A stretch of DNA of 48,131 bases from UBA3263 sp964508865 (GCA_964508865.1 CAZDVP010000004.1:1-48131); one strand, 5' to 3'; positions 14,622-23,843 are shown, counted from the first letter of the stretch. The notes: a model not told the origin generated them from the sequence alone. Program-made: numbers and translations.

Positions 14622-16370
14622 ATGGCAATTGTTCCTTATATCCAGATAGAAAAACTGACCAAGAGTGTGGGCGACAGAATGCTGTTTGCCGACGTTACTT
14701 TCGGCATTAACCGCGGCGACAAAATCGGACTCATTGCAAAGAACGGCACCGGCAAAACCACGATGCTACGCATAATTGCCGGCCTGGATGAGGCCGATTC
14801 GGGCACTGTTACGCGCCGCACGGGTCTGAAAGTGGCGCTGGTTGAGCAGAAGCCCGATTTCGGAGGGTCAGATGCGACGCCGCTCAGCGCCTGCTCGGCA
14901 TTCAACCCCGACGACGCAACGCGAATGCTTACCCAACTCGGTGTTTCAGACGTAAACGCTCCGATTGCCACTTTGTCGGGCGGTCAGCAAAAACGGGTTG
15001 CAATTGCCCGCGCGCTGCTCTCGGAGCCTGACCTGCTGATTCTCGATGAGCCAACCAACCATCTGGACATTCAGGTTATCGAGTGGCTTGAGGGCCGGCT
15101 GACACGCTCGTCGGCCACCATTCTGCTTGTTACCCACGACCGCTATTTTCTTGATCGCGTGTGCAACAAGATTATCGAAATAGACCTGGCCCAGATTTTC
15201 ACCTATAAAGGAAACTATGCCGAATATCTCCGCCGCCGCAAGGAGCGAATCGAGGCGCTGACCGGCGAGCTGGCCAAGGTAAGGAATACCCTGCGCAAGG
15301 AGCAGGACTGGATGAGCCGCCAGCCGCAGGCTCGTGCCGGCAAAGCGAAGTTCCGCATCGACGCTTTCCATGAGTTGAAGAGCCGGTCGCAGCAAAAGGT
15401 GACCGACAGTACCGACGCCATGCAACTTTCAGTGAAAGCATCGCGCATCGGCAACAAAATTTTCGAAGCCGAGGGAGTGACCAAGCATTTCGGCGACAAA
15501 TGTGTGCTCAACGATTTCACCTACACCTTTGCCCGCTACGATAAGGTAGGCATTGTCGGCCCTAACGGAGTCGGCAAGTCAACTTTCATTAAAATGCTGC
15601 TCGGACTCGTAAAGCCCGACAGCGGTTCGTTTATAGTCGGTGAGACCGTTCGCTTCGGCTATTATTCGCAGGAGGGACTGCAGCTGCCCCGCGAAAAGAA
15701 GGTTATCGACGCCGTGACTGATATTGCTGAAGATATTGTGCTCGAAGGAGGTGAGCGCCATTCGCCCATGCAGTTCCTTCAGCGCTTTTTGTTTTCGCCC
15801 AAGGACCAGCAGAAGTACATCCACACTCTCAGCGGAGGCGAGCAGGCGCGTTTGCATCTGGCCGTTACGCTGATGCGCTCGCCCAACTTTCTGATTCTCG
15901 ACGAACCGACCAACGATCTCGACATCATTACCCTGGGGCTGCTCGAAGAGTATCTGGCCGAATTCAAGGGATGCCTGATGGTTGTTAGCCATGACCGCTA
16001 TTTCCTCGACAATATGGTCGAGCACCTGTTTGTGTTCACCGGCGACGGTGTGGTCAAGGATTTCCCGGGCAACTATTCGGACTATCGCCTATGGCAGGCC
16101 GAAATGGTTGCGCAGACCGAAAAACCGGTTGAGGAGAAAAAAATAAAGCCGCAGAGCCAACGGCCCCGCAAGCTTTCGTTTAAGGAGAAGAGGAGAATGG
16201 AAGAACTGGAGCAACTAATGGAGCAGCTTAATGCCGAAAAGGCTGAGCTGGAAGCATTGTTTGCATCGGGTTCCGGTGAGGATATCCAGGCCAAGTCGGC
16301 CCGATATTCGGAAGTCAACTCCGCTCTCGACGAGGCGGAGCTGGAGTGGCTGACCCTGTCGGAGATTTAA
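14622..16370 (+). CDS. uup: ABC-F family ATPase, Uup-like
   Basis: A soluble tandem ABC ATPase of 582 residues without membrane segments. The first half has Walker A GLIAKNGTGKTT (36-47), signature LSGGQQKR (118-125) and LDEPTNHLD; the second has GPNGVGKST (313-321), signature LSGGEQAR (403-410) and LDEPTNDLD. The inter-domain linker with EQDWMSRQPQARAGKAKFR (about 228-245) and the charged coiled-coil tail (about 520-582) are characteristic of Uup, a ribosome- and possibly branched-DNA-associated ABC-F protein. Antibiotic-resistance ABC-F proteins have a different linker. The gene is divergent from the dipeptidase and its stop overlaps the stop of the convergent phosphoethanolamine transferase gene. 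Confidence 0.9.
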   Translation: MAIVPYIQIEKLTKSVGDRMLFADVTFGINRGDKIGLIAKNGTGKTTMLRIIAGLDEADSGTVTRRTGLKVALVEQKPDFGGSDATPLSACSAFNPDDATRMLTQLGVSDVNAPIATLSGGQQKRVAIARALLSEPDLLILDEPTNHLDIQVIEWLEGRLTRSSATILLVTHDRYFLDRVCNKIIEIDLAQIFTYKGNYAEYLRRRKERIEALTGELAKVRNTLRKEQDWMSRQPQARAGKAKFRIDAFHELKSRSQQKVTDSTDAMQLSVKASRIGNKIFEAEGVTKHFGDKCVLNDFTYTFARYDKVGIVGPNGVGKSTFIKMLLGLVKPDSGSFIVGETVRFGYYSQEGLQLPREKKVIDAVTDIAEDIVLEGGERHSPMQFLQRFLFSPKDQQKYIHTLSGGEQARLHLAVTLMRSPNFLILDEPTNDLDIITLGLLEEYLAEFKGCLMVVSHDRYFLDNMVEHLFVFTGDGVVKDFPGNYSDYRLWQAEMVAQTEKPVEEKKIKPQSQRPRKLSFKEKRRMEELEQLMEQLNAEKAELEALFASGSGEDIQAKSARYSEVNSALDEAELEWLTLSEI

Positions 16371-18088
16371 AGGCGGTTCAGGCGGTCAAAGTCCTGATGC
16401 TGGAAGCCTGCCTGATGAAGGTTATAGGCCTTGTTGCGGTCCGACAGGAAAATCGGTTCGTCTGGTTCAGTGTAGCGCGACGAAGTGAGCGCTTTGGTGC
16501 GGTCAACGTCGGGCGACTGGATGCCGGCCAGTCCGAGCAGCGTCGGGGTGAAGCTCTGCGAGGAGCTGACCTTTGACTGCTGGTGGAGCAAGGTCTGGTT
16601 GAACATTGTAGGGTTGCGATGTTTCAGCGCGGGGGTCATATAAACCAGCATCGGAACGTGGAGCTGGAAGTAGGTCGGGGTGGGCGAAGCGTGGAGGAAA
16701 CGGCCGCGGGAATCGTCGTAGATGTCTTCGCCATGGTCGGAGGCGTAGACCATGCCACCAACGCAGTTAACCGAGTCGAGGCGTGAAATAACCTCATAGA
16801 GCAGATTGTCGGTGTGGCGAATGGAATTATCGTAGGCGTTGACCAGCTGGCCGCGGTTGGCCTGGGTTGCGTCGGTAGTTTTGTCGGGGATGAAGTAGGC
16901 TTCTTCGCGCGGATATCGGTCGAGGTAGTTGAAGTGCGAGCCATATTGATGCAGAACAATCAGCAGTTTGGTGTCTTCGCGGGCCAGCAGCGAGTCGAGC
17001 TGACCGAGCATGTCTTTGTCGTAGAGGCCCTCAACAATCTGGCCGGGCTGGGGTTCGCGCATGAAAATGGTAGTGTCGGCCTCCTCGGCGAAAAAGTCGA
17101 TATAGGAGTGGTTGCGGCACTGCATTGAAACGTAGGCGGTTTTGAAGCCGGCCTCTTTGAATGCGGTTATAACCGATTTGGATTCGTTGATTTTGCTGTC
17201 GAAGTTGCCTGCGGTAAGGTTCGACAGGAGCAGCGGAACTGCCTTGTGGGTGGTGTTGCTTTCCGACAGGGTGCGTCCGAAACCGGCCAGGGTGCCGGCA
17301 GGGAGCGAGCAGAGGCGCGGAGTGGTGAAGCGGTCGTAGCCAAACAGCTGCCAGTTGTCGGCGCGCGAAGTTTCGCCAACCACTGCAACATAGACCTCGC
17401 GGAGTTTGTCGGGACGGGTAGAGTGGGCGTGGTAGGTTGCGTCGCTGCTGGTGGTTTCGTAGTGGCTGCCGGCATATGAGCGGTTTACTGCGGTTGAGAG
17501 ATTTGCAATTACATTGACCGGATAGAGGTCTTCGTCGATGCAATAGTAGGGTTCTTCAAACATGCAGCTGGCAAGAACGATGCCGCCGCTGACGCTGAGT
17601 AGCATCGCTCCGGTGCGGCAGCGGCTCAGGGTGCGGTCGGAGGTGCGGACCTTGCGGAACATGGAAATGGCGGCCAGGACAATCAGCGGCAGGTAGAGGG
17701 CAACGACGATTGCGATTGCCGGGCCGAGATTGTTGAGCAGTTCGCCAGCCTCGCTGGGGTTGGTGGTAGCCACGTTGAGGAACATATCCACTCCGATAAT
17801 CGAACCGTCGGCATAGAGGAAGAGCAATACGATCTGAAAAGCGGCCAGGGCCATGAACGGAATCAGCAGGAGCACGTTGGTGCCGGGGCGGTTGCGCCAG
17901 GTGAGCAAAAACAGCAGCAAACCTGCGGGGAGCAGAATGTTTGCTCCGGTTTCGAGCAGGGTCATGTGGCTCATTATGCTAAGAGCCACATTGGGAATCA
18001 TCAGGAAGATGAAAGTCAGCGCAATCAGGATGCGCGCAATAATGTTGTTAGTCCGGTTGGAGGTCGGTTTTGCGTCAGAATGCTTCAT
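16367..18088 (-). CDS. EptA-type phosphoethanolamine transferase
   Basis: A 573-residue inner-membrane enzyme with about five N-terminal hydrophobic segments (roughly 16-40, 47-63, 72-92, 122-143, 158-176) and a periplasmic sulfatase-fold domain. VAVVGETSRADNWQLFGY contains metal-binding Glu239 and the nucleophile Thr240; YASDHGEDIYDD (Asp451, His452) completes the metal site. Such enzymes move phosphoethanolamine from phosphatidylethanolamine to lipid A or other glycans, changing surface charge and polymyxin sensitivity. The acceptor here is unknown. The ATG overlaps the end of the Omp85-type gene by 14 bases, so the two are co-expressed. The stop overlaps the ABC-F stop on the other strand. 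Confidence 0.9.
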   Translation of the reverse strand: MKHSDAKPTSNRTNNIIARILIALTFIFLMIPNVALSIMSHMTLLETGANILLPAGLLLFLLTWRNRPGTNVLLLIPFMALAAFQIVLLFLYADGSIIGVDMFLNVATTNPSEAGELLNNLGPAIAIVVALYLPLIVLAAISMFRKVRTSDRTLSRCRTGAMLLSVSGGIVLASCMFEEPYYCIDEDLYPVNVIANLSTAVNRSYAGSHYETTSSDATYHAHSTRPDKLREVYVAVVGETSRADNWQLFGYDRFTTPRLCSLPAGTLAGFGRTLSESNTTHKAVPLLLSNLTAGNFDSKINESKSVITAFKEAGFKTAYVSMQCRNHSYIDFFAEEADTTIFMREPQPGQIVEGLYDKDMLGQLDSLLAREDTKLLIVLHQYGSHFNYLDRYPREEAYFIPDKTTDATQANRGQLVNAYDNSIRHTDNLLYEVISRLDSVNCVGGMVYASDHGEDIYDDSRGRFLHASPTPTYFQLHVPMLVYMTPALKHRNPTMFNQTLLHQQSKVSSSQSFTPTLLGLAGIQSPDVDRTKALTSSRYTEPDEPIFLSDRNKAYNLHQAGFQHQDFDRLNRL

Positions 18089-19223
18089 TGATACTAAATA
18101 CTAATCCGTTTTGGTTTTGGCCGAAGCCGTAGTCAACGCGCACGTTGACTCTATGTTTGAACTCCCAGCGAATGCCAACGCCGGCATTCCAGAGAGCATG
18201 GCCCTTAAAAATCATTTTTGCCGAAGGGAAAACCTCGCCAACGCCGCCCCAAACAACTGCGCCGAAGCGGTTCCAGATGTATTGGCGGAGTTCAACGCAC
18301 GCTTCGGCGGCGCATTTGTCGTTATAACGGCCGTCCCAGTAGCCGCGCATGGAGCTCGAGCCGCCCAGAGTAGACATCATGCCCCAGGGGGTGTTGCCGT
18401 AGGTAAAGCGGGCGTGGAAGTTGGTTGCCATTACACAGCCGCGCCACAGGCGCTGATAGAAGTTGAATGTTCCTTCGGTGGCCGAGAAGGCATATTGGTT
18501 GCCCAGGAATTTGGGAGCGAAGAGCTGGTCAATGCGGCCGTAGATGCCTTCGTAGGCATTGTAGACGTTATCGCGGGTGTCGACCACCAGCGCAACTCCC
18601 CAAACGTCGGAGAAAGTGCGGCGTTTCTGGTCGCGCCAGAGTTCGGGGTTGGGGCGCGATTTTGCGTCGTAGTAGCTCAGCTGCGCAACCGGTCCGAGAT
18701 AAACGGGCGAGTCACCCAGACGGAACAGAGCGGCGGCATGGGCTTTGGCAACCCATTTTTTATATTTCACCATGAGGTCGTCGCGATGGTTCTGAGCGTA
18801 GCCGATGCCCCAGTAGCGGTCGGGCTGCGACGAGAAGAACATGTCGTAGTAGAGCCAGATTTTGTCGCCTTTGAAGTAGCTGGAGCCGTCGATGCCGACT
18901 TTATAGTAGCCGGTAACGGAGGCGTCGCCATAGAGGCTGAACTGCGAGGCCGGGCTGATGGTGTCGGTCAGGTCGCGGTGGTAGATGCCGGCGGCCACGA
19001 TGCCGATGCCGAATTTGGTGTCTTGAGAATAGTAGGGACCGCCAATTACGCTGAAATCAAGTTTTTTGGCCGGCTTGACTTCGTTGGAGCCGGAAACATA
19101 ATCCATGAATTTTTGAATCAGATTTCTTTTCGGGGCGGGAGAAACTGTGGTAGAGTCGGTCTGCCCGAAGGCTGAAAACGACAATGCCAAAATGCATAAT
19201 GATATAAATTTTTTCTTATCCAC
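18075..19223 (-). CDS. Omp85-superfamily (BamA/TamA-like) outer membrane barrel, GTG start
   Basis: About 382 residues from a GTG start: VDKKKFISLCILALSFSAFG is a good signal peptide, and no ATG exists nearby in frame. The reading frame stays open further upstream but that part crosses a terminator and lacks resemblance to anything. The mature protein consists of alternating beta strands with FSVIGGPYYSQDTKFGIG near the start and the C-terminal strands WEFKHRVNVRVDYGFGQ and LVFSINEAF ending in phenylalanine, typical of short BamA/TamA-like barrels without POTRA domains. GGSSSMRGYWDGRYND resembles the conserved (V/I)RG(F/Y) motif of Omp85 proteins. Function unknown; it may help lipid or protein insertion. 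It overlaps the EptA-type gene. Confidence 0.78.
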   Translation of the reverse strand: MDKKKFISLCILALSFSAFGQTDSTTVSPAPKRNLIQKFMDYVSGSNEVKPAKKLDFSVIGGPYYSQDTKFGIGIVAAGIYHRDLTDTISPASQFSLYGDASVTGYYKVGIDGSSYFKGDKIWLYYDMFFSSQPDRYWGIGYAQNHRDDLMVKYKKWVAKAHAAALFRLGDSPVYLGPVAQLSYYDAKSRPNPELWRDQKRRTFSDVWGVALVVDTRDNVYNAYEGIYGRIDQLFAPKFLGNQYAFSATEGTFNFYQRLWRGCVMATNFHARFTYGNTPWGMMSTLGGSSSMRGYWDGRYNDKCAAEACVELRQYIWNRFGAVVWGGVGEVFPSAKMIFKGHALWNAGVGIRWEFKHRVNVRVDYGFGQNQNGLVFSINEAF

Positions 19224-19239
19224 AGTTGAAACGTTAATA

Positions 19240-19288
19240 TAAAAAAGTAGTAGCTGCAGGCCGTTTGTCCGACCTACAGCTACTAAAC
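19240..19288 (-). terminator. Intrinsic terminator downstream of the PorU-like gene
   Basis: On the minus strand TAGTAGCTGTAGG pairs with CCTGCAGCTACTA (19285-19248; 13 pairs including one U-G) around a 12-base loop, followed by CTTTTTT. The U-G pair forms only in minus-strand RNA, which shows direction. It follows the PorU-like stop (19309) by about 20 bases and lies only about 17 bases before the GTG of the next gene. Confidence 0.75.
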
Positions 19289-19308
19289 GTTTACAACCGG
19301 TGGATTGT

Positions 19309-22300
19309 TCAGTCGACCACGAATTGAATTTTCGGGGTTGCTGCGGCTGCTGAATTTGAGCGAACCTGAATGAAGGCGCGATAGACTCCGGGCTCCAGAT
19401 TGGCGGTGAGCGACGAGCCGCTGAAAGTCCGGTCGAGTTCAACGTCGCCGTTGAGGTGTTCAACCACCAGGCGGTTGGTTGACTGGGCAACTTCGGTCAG
19501 CAGTTCGAAGTTTACTTCGCCGTTGGCAACAGCGGCCGAAATCTGGGCCGACGGAGTGTTGTCGATCATGAAGTTTACCGTGCGCTCGGCCCAGTTGCCG
19601 TCGGCATCGAGAGCCGCGAGAGTTGCCGAGTGGTTGCCGAAGCCGAGCTGGTCGGTGGTGAAGTCAACGGTATAGGTGCCGTCGGAGTTGAGGCGAACCA
19701 GGTGGCCAACATTGGTTATGGCTGTGTCGTCGACGCGCAGACGCAGCGGGCTGATAATCGCCGTTGCGTGAGCCAGGCCGGCGGGAGCGCTGATTGTTGC
19801 GCTGATGTGGGCTTTGTGCTTATGGTTTGCGGCGGCGTCGCTGACTTGGGCGGTCAGGGCGGTAATGCTGATAGGCTCGGCTTCAGAAGGGTTGGCGGAG
19901 CCGGTTCCGGTAAAGGCGATGCCGTCAATGTAGCCCAGACCGCGCTCGGTTGCGTCGGCACTAACGGCAAAGGCCTGGATTCGGTGGGTTCCTTCGGTGG
20001 AGGTTGTCGGCGCCTTGACGCTGACGGAGAAGCGGCCGTTGGTTACGCGGCCGATGGTCTGGCCGATGACTTCCTGGTCGGTGTCGACCGACGGCAGCTC
20101 AACCGAGCAGTTACCAACGGTTTTGTAGGTTCTGATAGGGTCATAGAACGTCAGCACGATGTTGCCGTTGAAACCGGCGTCGAGGTTGCCGTTGAGGTCG
20201 GTAACGAAGCCGCTGACGGTTGACTGCGAGTTGGTGCTCAGTTGATTTTCGGCAATGGGGTTTACGGTTACGCGATGAGTCGGACGATAGACCGGCAGCA
20301 TCGGGTCGCCGATGAGGTTGAAATCGAGGGTGTTGGCAATGGCGCTCTTCTTGTCGTAGTTCTTTGTGATGAACGAGCTTGCGGCGGCGCTCCATATTTT
20401 GCCTATGGGGGTGCGGTCGGTTGCGCTTTCGAAGCTTTTAACGTATTCTATGCCGAGGTTTTCGTTATGTTCCGGATAGACTTCACGGCCGGCTGAAATA
20501 ACGGTCAAAGCGCCGCCGTGGGGGTTGGCGGTCAGTGCGCCGGCCAGGGTTTTGTCGTAGAGGTCGAACGAGGCTACATGGCAGGAAGCAATGAACATGA
20601 ACGGCGCTTTGCCGGGATAGGAGCTCTGGTTGGCAAGAGTCAGGTCAAACAGATAGTCGGTAGTGGTTGTCGAACCGGAAATCTGAGTGGCGGAGCCGTG
20701 GCCGAAGAAGGCGTAGAACTGCACGCCGCGTGAAAGCGCCTGACTGTGGACTTTTTTAAGCAGGTTGTTGTTTTTGTCGTTGAAAATGTTGGAGGCGCAG
20801 CGGGTAACGGTCACGGTCTTGCCGATTGTCTGAGGGTCGAATGCAGCAAGCATACCCTCGGCGTCGCCCAAGTGGGTGCGCTGCCGGTCGTTGGCGGTTG
20901 AAAGGTCAGAGGCAAAAAGGGCGTTGCCCACCGAGGGATAGGTCGGCAACTCAGTCAGGTAGGTTTCGACTTTGCTGTAATAGTCGTTGATTTCCGAAAC
21001 CGACGAGAAGGGCAGGCGGCCAACGCCAATGGTTATCGGGTTCTGGAACACCTGAAGCATTGCCTGGCGCTCGGCCCAGAGAGTGGTGCCGCTGTAGGGT
21101 TCGCCGGTGGTTACGAAGAACAGGTCGGCGCAATAGCTCGTGGTGAGGGTCTTGGCCTGGGTGTAGTCTTCGCATTCGGCGGTGACTACATAAGGCGAGG
21201 TTTCGTTGATTCGGTCGCGGTTCTGCGGGGTGCCGGGGCCGAGCATCAAAACGCCTTTCAGTTTGCCGGGATTGCGCTGGGCCAGGTGGCTGACAAAGCG
21301 GCGCACTGCTTCGGGCGAAATGTTGCCCGAGCCAAATTCGTTGAAAATCTGCAATTGGTCGCAAACGGCAACGTCCAGTCCCTGCAGGCGGCTATGGAGC
21401 TCGGCAATTTTCTGAGCGGAGGCCATCAAGGGCGTTGAGGTGACAATCAGCATGTCGGGCGTTTCGGTTGCGTGGAGATTCTGATTGGCAACTTTGCCTA
21501 AGATTTCGGGCGACGGCTGCTCGGCGGCGCTGTTGAACGCAATAACCTCGTTGGGGTGATATGACACGGAAGCGGGGAGCGAGCCATATGCTTTATCGGC
21601 TTCAGTTGCGAGCTCAACGTTTTTAATTGCGAGCGGATTGGTAACGTTCCATACCTTCCAGTTCTGGCCCGAAACGCCGCTCAGCTCAAAAGTGGAGTGA
21701 GCGGTGCTCCAGTTTTTGAAATACATGAGGGTCTGGGGGCGGACGTCAACCTCATTGGTGCGGTCATACATCAGGGCGAAGTAGTCGAGCGCGCAAGGTT
21801 TCGACATGTTGGCCGATTGGGGCAGGTAGAAGCTGACGCTGTGGGTCTGCTCCTCAACCGTTAGCGGAAGAGTCAGGTGCTGCGAGCGGAGCGAAACTTC
21901 GTAAACGTTTTTGCCGGAAATGATTGCCGGGCTGTGGCCAACGCTCGAGTCGGCGGTGATTCCGTCGGAGAAAGAGGTGTAAACGTAGTTCGATCCCACC
22001 ATCAGGGTCGATGCGGTCATGGTGCTGTAATAGAGCGTTGCGTCGCCCGAGGCCAGGTGGTCGACCTTAAATTCGTGGGTCAACGTGTTGGTTTGGCTGA
22101 TCTGGCTGTTCTCGATATACCATACGCCGCCTTCGGAAACCAGAACGTCGTCTTTTTCGTGCATGTAAACAGCCTGGTGGCTGGTGAGCGAATTTGCACC
22201 GAAGTCGGTCGGGGCCTGAATCGAGGAAAAGGTTGTTGCGCCGTTGTCAACGTCGGAAAGGAAATATGTTGCGCCGTAGCTGTTGGCATGGCGCAGGTGG

Positions 22301-22668
22301 TCAATGGCATATTTCGCCATCGGGCCGGTGCGCCAGATTTCAGGTGAGCAGTCGTAGTTGTCGGCCAGGTAGAAAACTATTTTTCTTTGTTCCGGCAGGT
22401 TGAGCGTGTGAATTTGCGAGAGGTCGCCCGGAATGGTGGTCGACGAATGGCTGAGCAGCAGGGTAGGTGAGTAACCGTAGACCTTAACCGCTTCGGGGTT
22501 GGAATAGCCCATTTCGGCGAGCTGGTCATAGGTAAGCTGATAAACGCCGTCGGCCATAATCCGCATTTTGGTCCAGTTGCCGGTTGCCATTATCGAGGCA
22601 TCGGGCATAGCGGCCATGGCGGAGAAGCCGAGGGTTAGCATTGCGGAGAGATATAGAGCTTTTTTCAT
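19309..22668 (-). CDS. porU: Gingipain-type (C25) cysteine peptidase, probable T9SS sortase PorU
   Basis: A 1119-residue exported protein with a signal peptide (MKKALYLSAMLTLGFSAMAA). A long beta-rich N-terminal part (about 25-395) precedes a C25 peptidase domain (about 400-775). FYAFFGHGSATQ supplies catalytic His657 and FIASCHVASFD supplies Cys696; DFNLIGDPMLPVYRP marks the domain end. Immunoglobulin-like modules follow to the C terminus. Size and layout match PorU, the outer-membrane sortase that removes C-terminal sorting domains from T9SS cargo and attaches the cargo to lipopolysaccharide. A stand-alone C25 protease is the alternative. Cargo candidates occur in this window (the two endonucleases and the LRR protein). 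It lies 22 bases after the FAH-like gene in the rex operon. Confidence 0.72.
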   Translation of the reverse strand: MKKALYLSAMLTLGFSAMAAMPDASIMATGNWTKMRIMADGVYQLTYDQLAEMGYSNPEAVKVYGYSPTLLLSHSSTTIPGDLSQIHTLNLPEQRKIVFYLADNYDCSPEIWRTGPMAKYAIDHLRHANSYGATYFLSDVDNGATTFSSIQAPTDFGANSLTSHQAVYMHEKDDVLVSEGGVWYIENSQISQTNTLTHEFKVDHLASGDATLYYSTMTASTLMVGSNYVYTSFSDGITADSSVGHSPAIISGKNVYEVSLRSQHLTLPLTVEEQTHSVSFYLPQSANMSKPCALDYFALMYDRTNEVDVRPQTLMYFKNWSTAHSTFELSGVSGQNWKVWNVTNPLAIKNVELATEADKAYGSLPASVSYHPNEVIAFNSAAEQPSPEILGKVANQNLHATETPDMLIVTSTPLMASAQKIAELHSRLQGLDVAVCDQLQIFNEFGSGNISPEAVRRFVSHLAQRNPGKLKGVLMLGPGTPQNRDRINETSPYVVTAECEDYTQAKTLTTSYCADLFFVTTGEPYSGTTLWAERQAMLQVFQNPITIGVGRLPFSSVSEINDYYSKVETYLTELPTYPSVGNALFASDLSTANDRQRTHLGDAEGMLAAFDPQTIGKTVTVTRCASNIFNDKNNNLLKKVHSQALSRGVQFYAFFGHGSATQISGSTTTTDYLFDLTLANQSSYPGKAPFMFIASCHVASFDLYDKTLAGALTANPHGGALTVISAGREVYPEHNENLGIEYVKSFESATDRTPIGKIWSAAASSFITKNYDKKSAIANTLDFNLIGDPMLPVYRPTHRVTVNPIAENQLSTNSQSTVSGFVTDLNGNLDAGFNGNIVLTFYDPIRTYKTVGNCSVELPSVDTDQEVIGQTIGRVTNGRFSVSVKAPTTSTEGTHRIQAFAVSADATERGLGYIDGIAFTGTGSANPSEAEPISITALTAQVSDAAANHKHKAHISATISAPAGLAHATAIISPLRLRVDDTAITNVGHLVRLNSDGTYTVDFTTDQLGFGNHSATLAALDADGNWAERTVNFMIDNTPSAQISAAVANGEVNFELLTEVAQSTNRLVVEHLNGDVELDRTFSGSSLTANLEPGVYRAFIQVRSNSAAAATPKIQFVVD

Positions 22669-22690
22669 GAATCTAAATAGAATGATTGGC

Positions 22691-23146
22691 TTATTTTATG
22701 TTGAAGCTCAGAACCTCGCTGTCGTCGAGGCTGAGCGAAATGTGGTCGTTGATTGAAACCGGCTGCGGTGCATCCGGTAGCATCAGGGCAATTATGTCGC
22801 CGTTTTTAACAGTGGCGGCCTCCGATATTTCGCATAGCAGCGAAACCGCCTCGGCCGGGAGCTCGCCGGCCGGGAGCCAGTTGCCGCAAACCACCGCGCT
22901 GTCCATGAAGTCAATCGCAGGGCATTGGTCGGCCTCGGCAACCCAAAGCAGGGTAACGGCGTCGATGTAGCGGTTGGCAAACTTAGGCGAAATGTTCTTG
23001 CCGAGCTTGCAGATTCTGAATGCCAGCGCACGGCTCCAGCGCCAGTTCTCGCCGAAATCGGGCATGAACCAGGGCTGACGGTTGCGCCCCAGTGCCGAGT
23101 CGGCGATGATGCGCAGCGTTGACGGTGTTTTGAGCAGAATCTTCAT
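22691..23146 (-). CDS. Degenerate fumarylacetoacetase (FAH)-like protein
   Basis: A 151-residue protein whose middle resembles the FAH fold: PWFMPDFGENWRW, LGKNISPKFANRYIDAVTLLW and AIDFMDSAVVCGNWLPAGE line up by eye with the equivalent blocks of FAH hydrolases (PFF.PDF, GKNI....A..YIDG, FD.S.P.G.W.P). The metal-binding pair of acids expected after the PDF segment (E-x-E) is replaced by WSRALAF, and the third acid position by tryptophan or alanine. It is also shorter than usual (about 200). It is therefore probably not an active hydrolase. It overlaps rex by four bases (ATGA), so it is always made with Rex. The homology is from motif memory, and a different small fold is possible. Confidence 0.5.
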   Translation of the reverse strand: MKILLKTPSTLRIIADSALGRNRQPWFMPDFGENWRWSRALAFRICKLGKNISPKFANRYIDAVTLLWVAEADQCPAIDFMDSAVVCGNWLPAGELPAEAVSLLCEISEAATVKNGDIIALMLPDAPQPVSINDHISLSLDDSEVLSFNIK

Positions 23147-23802
23147 TTGCGTGCAAGAAGCTGATTATAGATTAGCGCAAGGTCGGAATAGAGTGGAGTG
23201 TCTTGCACAACAATATTGTCGGGCACCCTCAGCTTATGCGGGGTGAAGTTCCAGAGGGCGCGGATTCCGGCAGCTACCGCCATGTCGGCAACCTCCTGCA
23301 CAACGGCGTGGGGAACGGTCAGGATGGCAATCTCGGCCTTAAGTGCCGCAATGCGCTCGCGGTGCTCGCTGACGTTAAACACCGGGGTAGGGGCCTGAGG
23401 GTTAATCTTGGTCGGGTCGATGTCGAAACCGCCAACGATGTTGAGACCGTAGTTTTCCAGGCCGCGGTCGCTCAAAAGGGCGCCGCCAAGCGAGCCAACG
23501 CCGAAAATAACCGCGGCATGGCCGCGGCGGAAGCCGAGGAAATCGGCCAGGGCATTGTCGAGCGACGCAACGTCGTAGCCAATACGCGTTTTGCCGCGAA
23601 CGTTGAGATAGCTCAGGTCTTTGGCAATCTGCGAGGCATCAACGTTGAGCTCGCGCGAGAGCTGAGTGCTCGTAACGTTGGCCACGCCCTGAAGGCGCAG
23701 CCGGCCCACGTAGGCCAGATACCATGGCATACGTTGCAGCGATGGCTTGGGAATCAGCTCAACGGCAACATTCTCAAGCGATGTTTTACGACTCAGACTC
23801 AT
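23143..23802 (-). CDS. rex: Redox-sensing transcriptional repressor Rex
   Basis: Rex senses the NADH/NAD+ ratio and represses fermentative and respiratory genes when NAD+ is high. The 219-residue protein has an N-terminal winged helix (LIPKPSLQRMPWYLAYVGRL through LSRELNVDASQIAKDLSYL), a Rossmann domain with the dinucleotide loop GVGSLGGAL, and the C-terminal helix LALIYNQLL used for domain swapping. All are standard. It is divergent from gyrB, with separate -7 elements in the 170-base gap. No Rex operator-like palindrome was found there, so autoregulation is not evident. Confidence 0.95.
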   Translation of the reverse strand: MSLSRKTSLENVAVELIPKPSLQRMPWYLAYVGRLRLQGVANVTSTQLSRELNVDASQIAKDLSYLNVRGKTRIGYDVASLDNALADFLGFRRGHAAVIFGVGSLGGALLSDRGLENYGLNIVGGFDIDPTKINPQAPTPVFNVSEHRERIAALKAEIAILTVPHAVVQEVADMAVAAGIRALWNFTPHKLRVPDNIVVQDTPLYSDLALIYNQLLARK

Positions 23803-23835
23803 TTATTAAGTGCGAATGTGTATTTATATTGGATG

Positions 23836-23843
23836 CAAAGATA
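23836..23843 (-). promoter_or_regulatory. -7 promoter element for the rex operon
   Basis: TATCTTTG on the minus strand matches TAnnTTTG exactly, about 34 bases upstream of the rex ATG at 23802. No clear -33 element is seen. Confidence 0.5.

Noticed and set aside
18111..19175. Long open frame (354 codons) on the plus strand opposite the Omp85-type gene
   Set aside because: Antisense shadow of a real gene with a signal peptide and barrel strands. The product is alanine/valine-rich without a recognisable domain; the high-GC codon bias of the minus-strand gene explains the open frame.
19224..19490. Upstream extension of the barrel gene to give 471 residues
   Set aside because: The extra part lies in the end of the PorU-like gene and across its terminator, and the signal peptide would become internal. 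GTG at 19223 is preferred.
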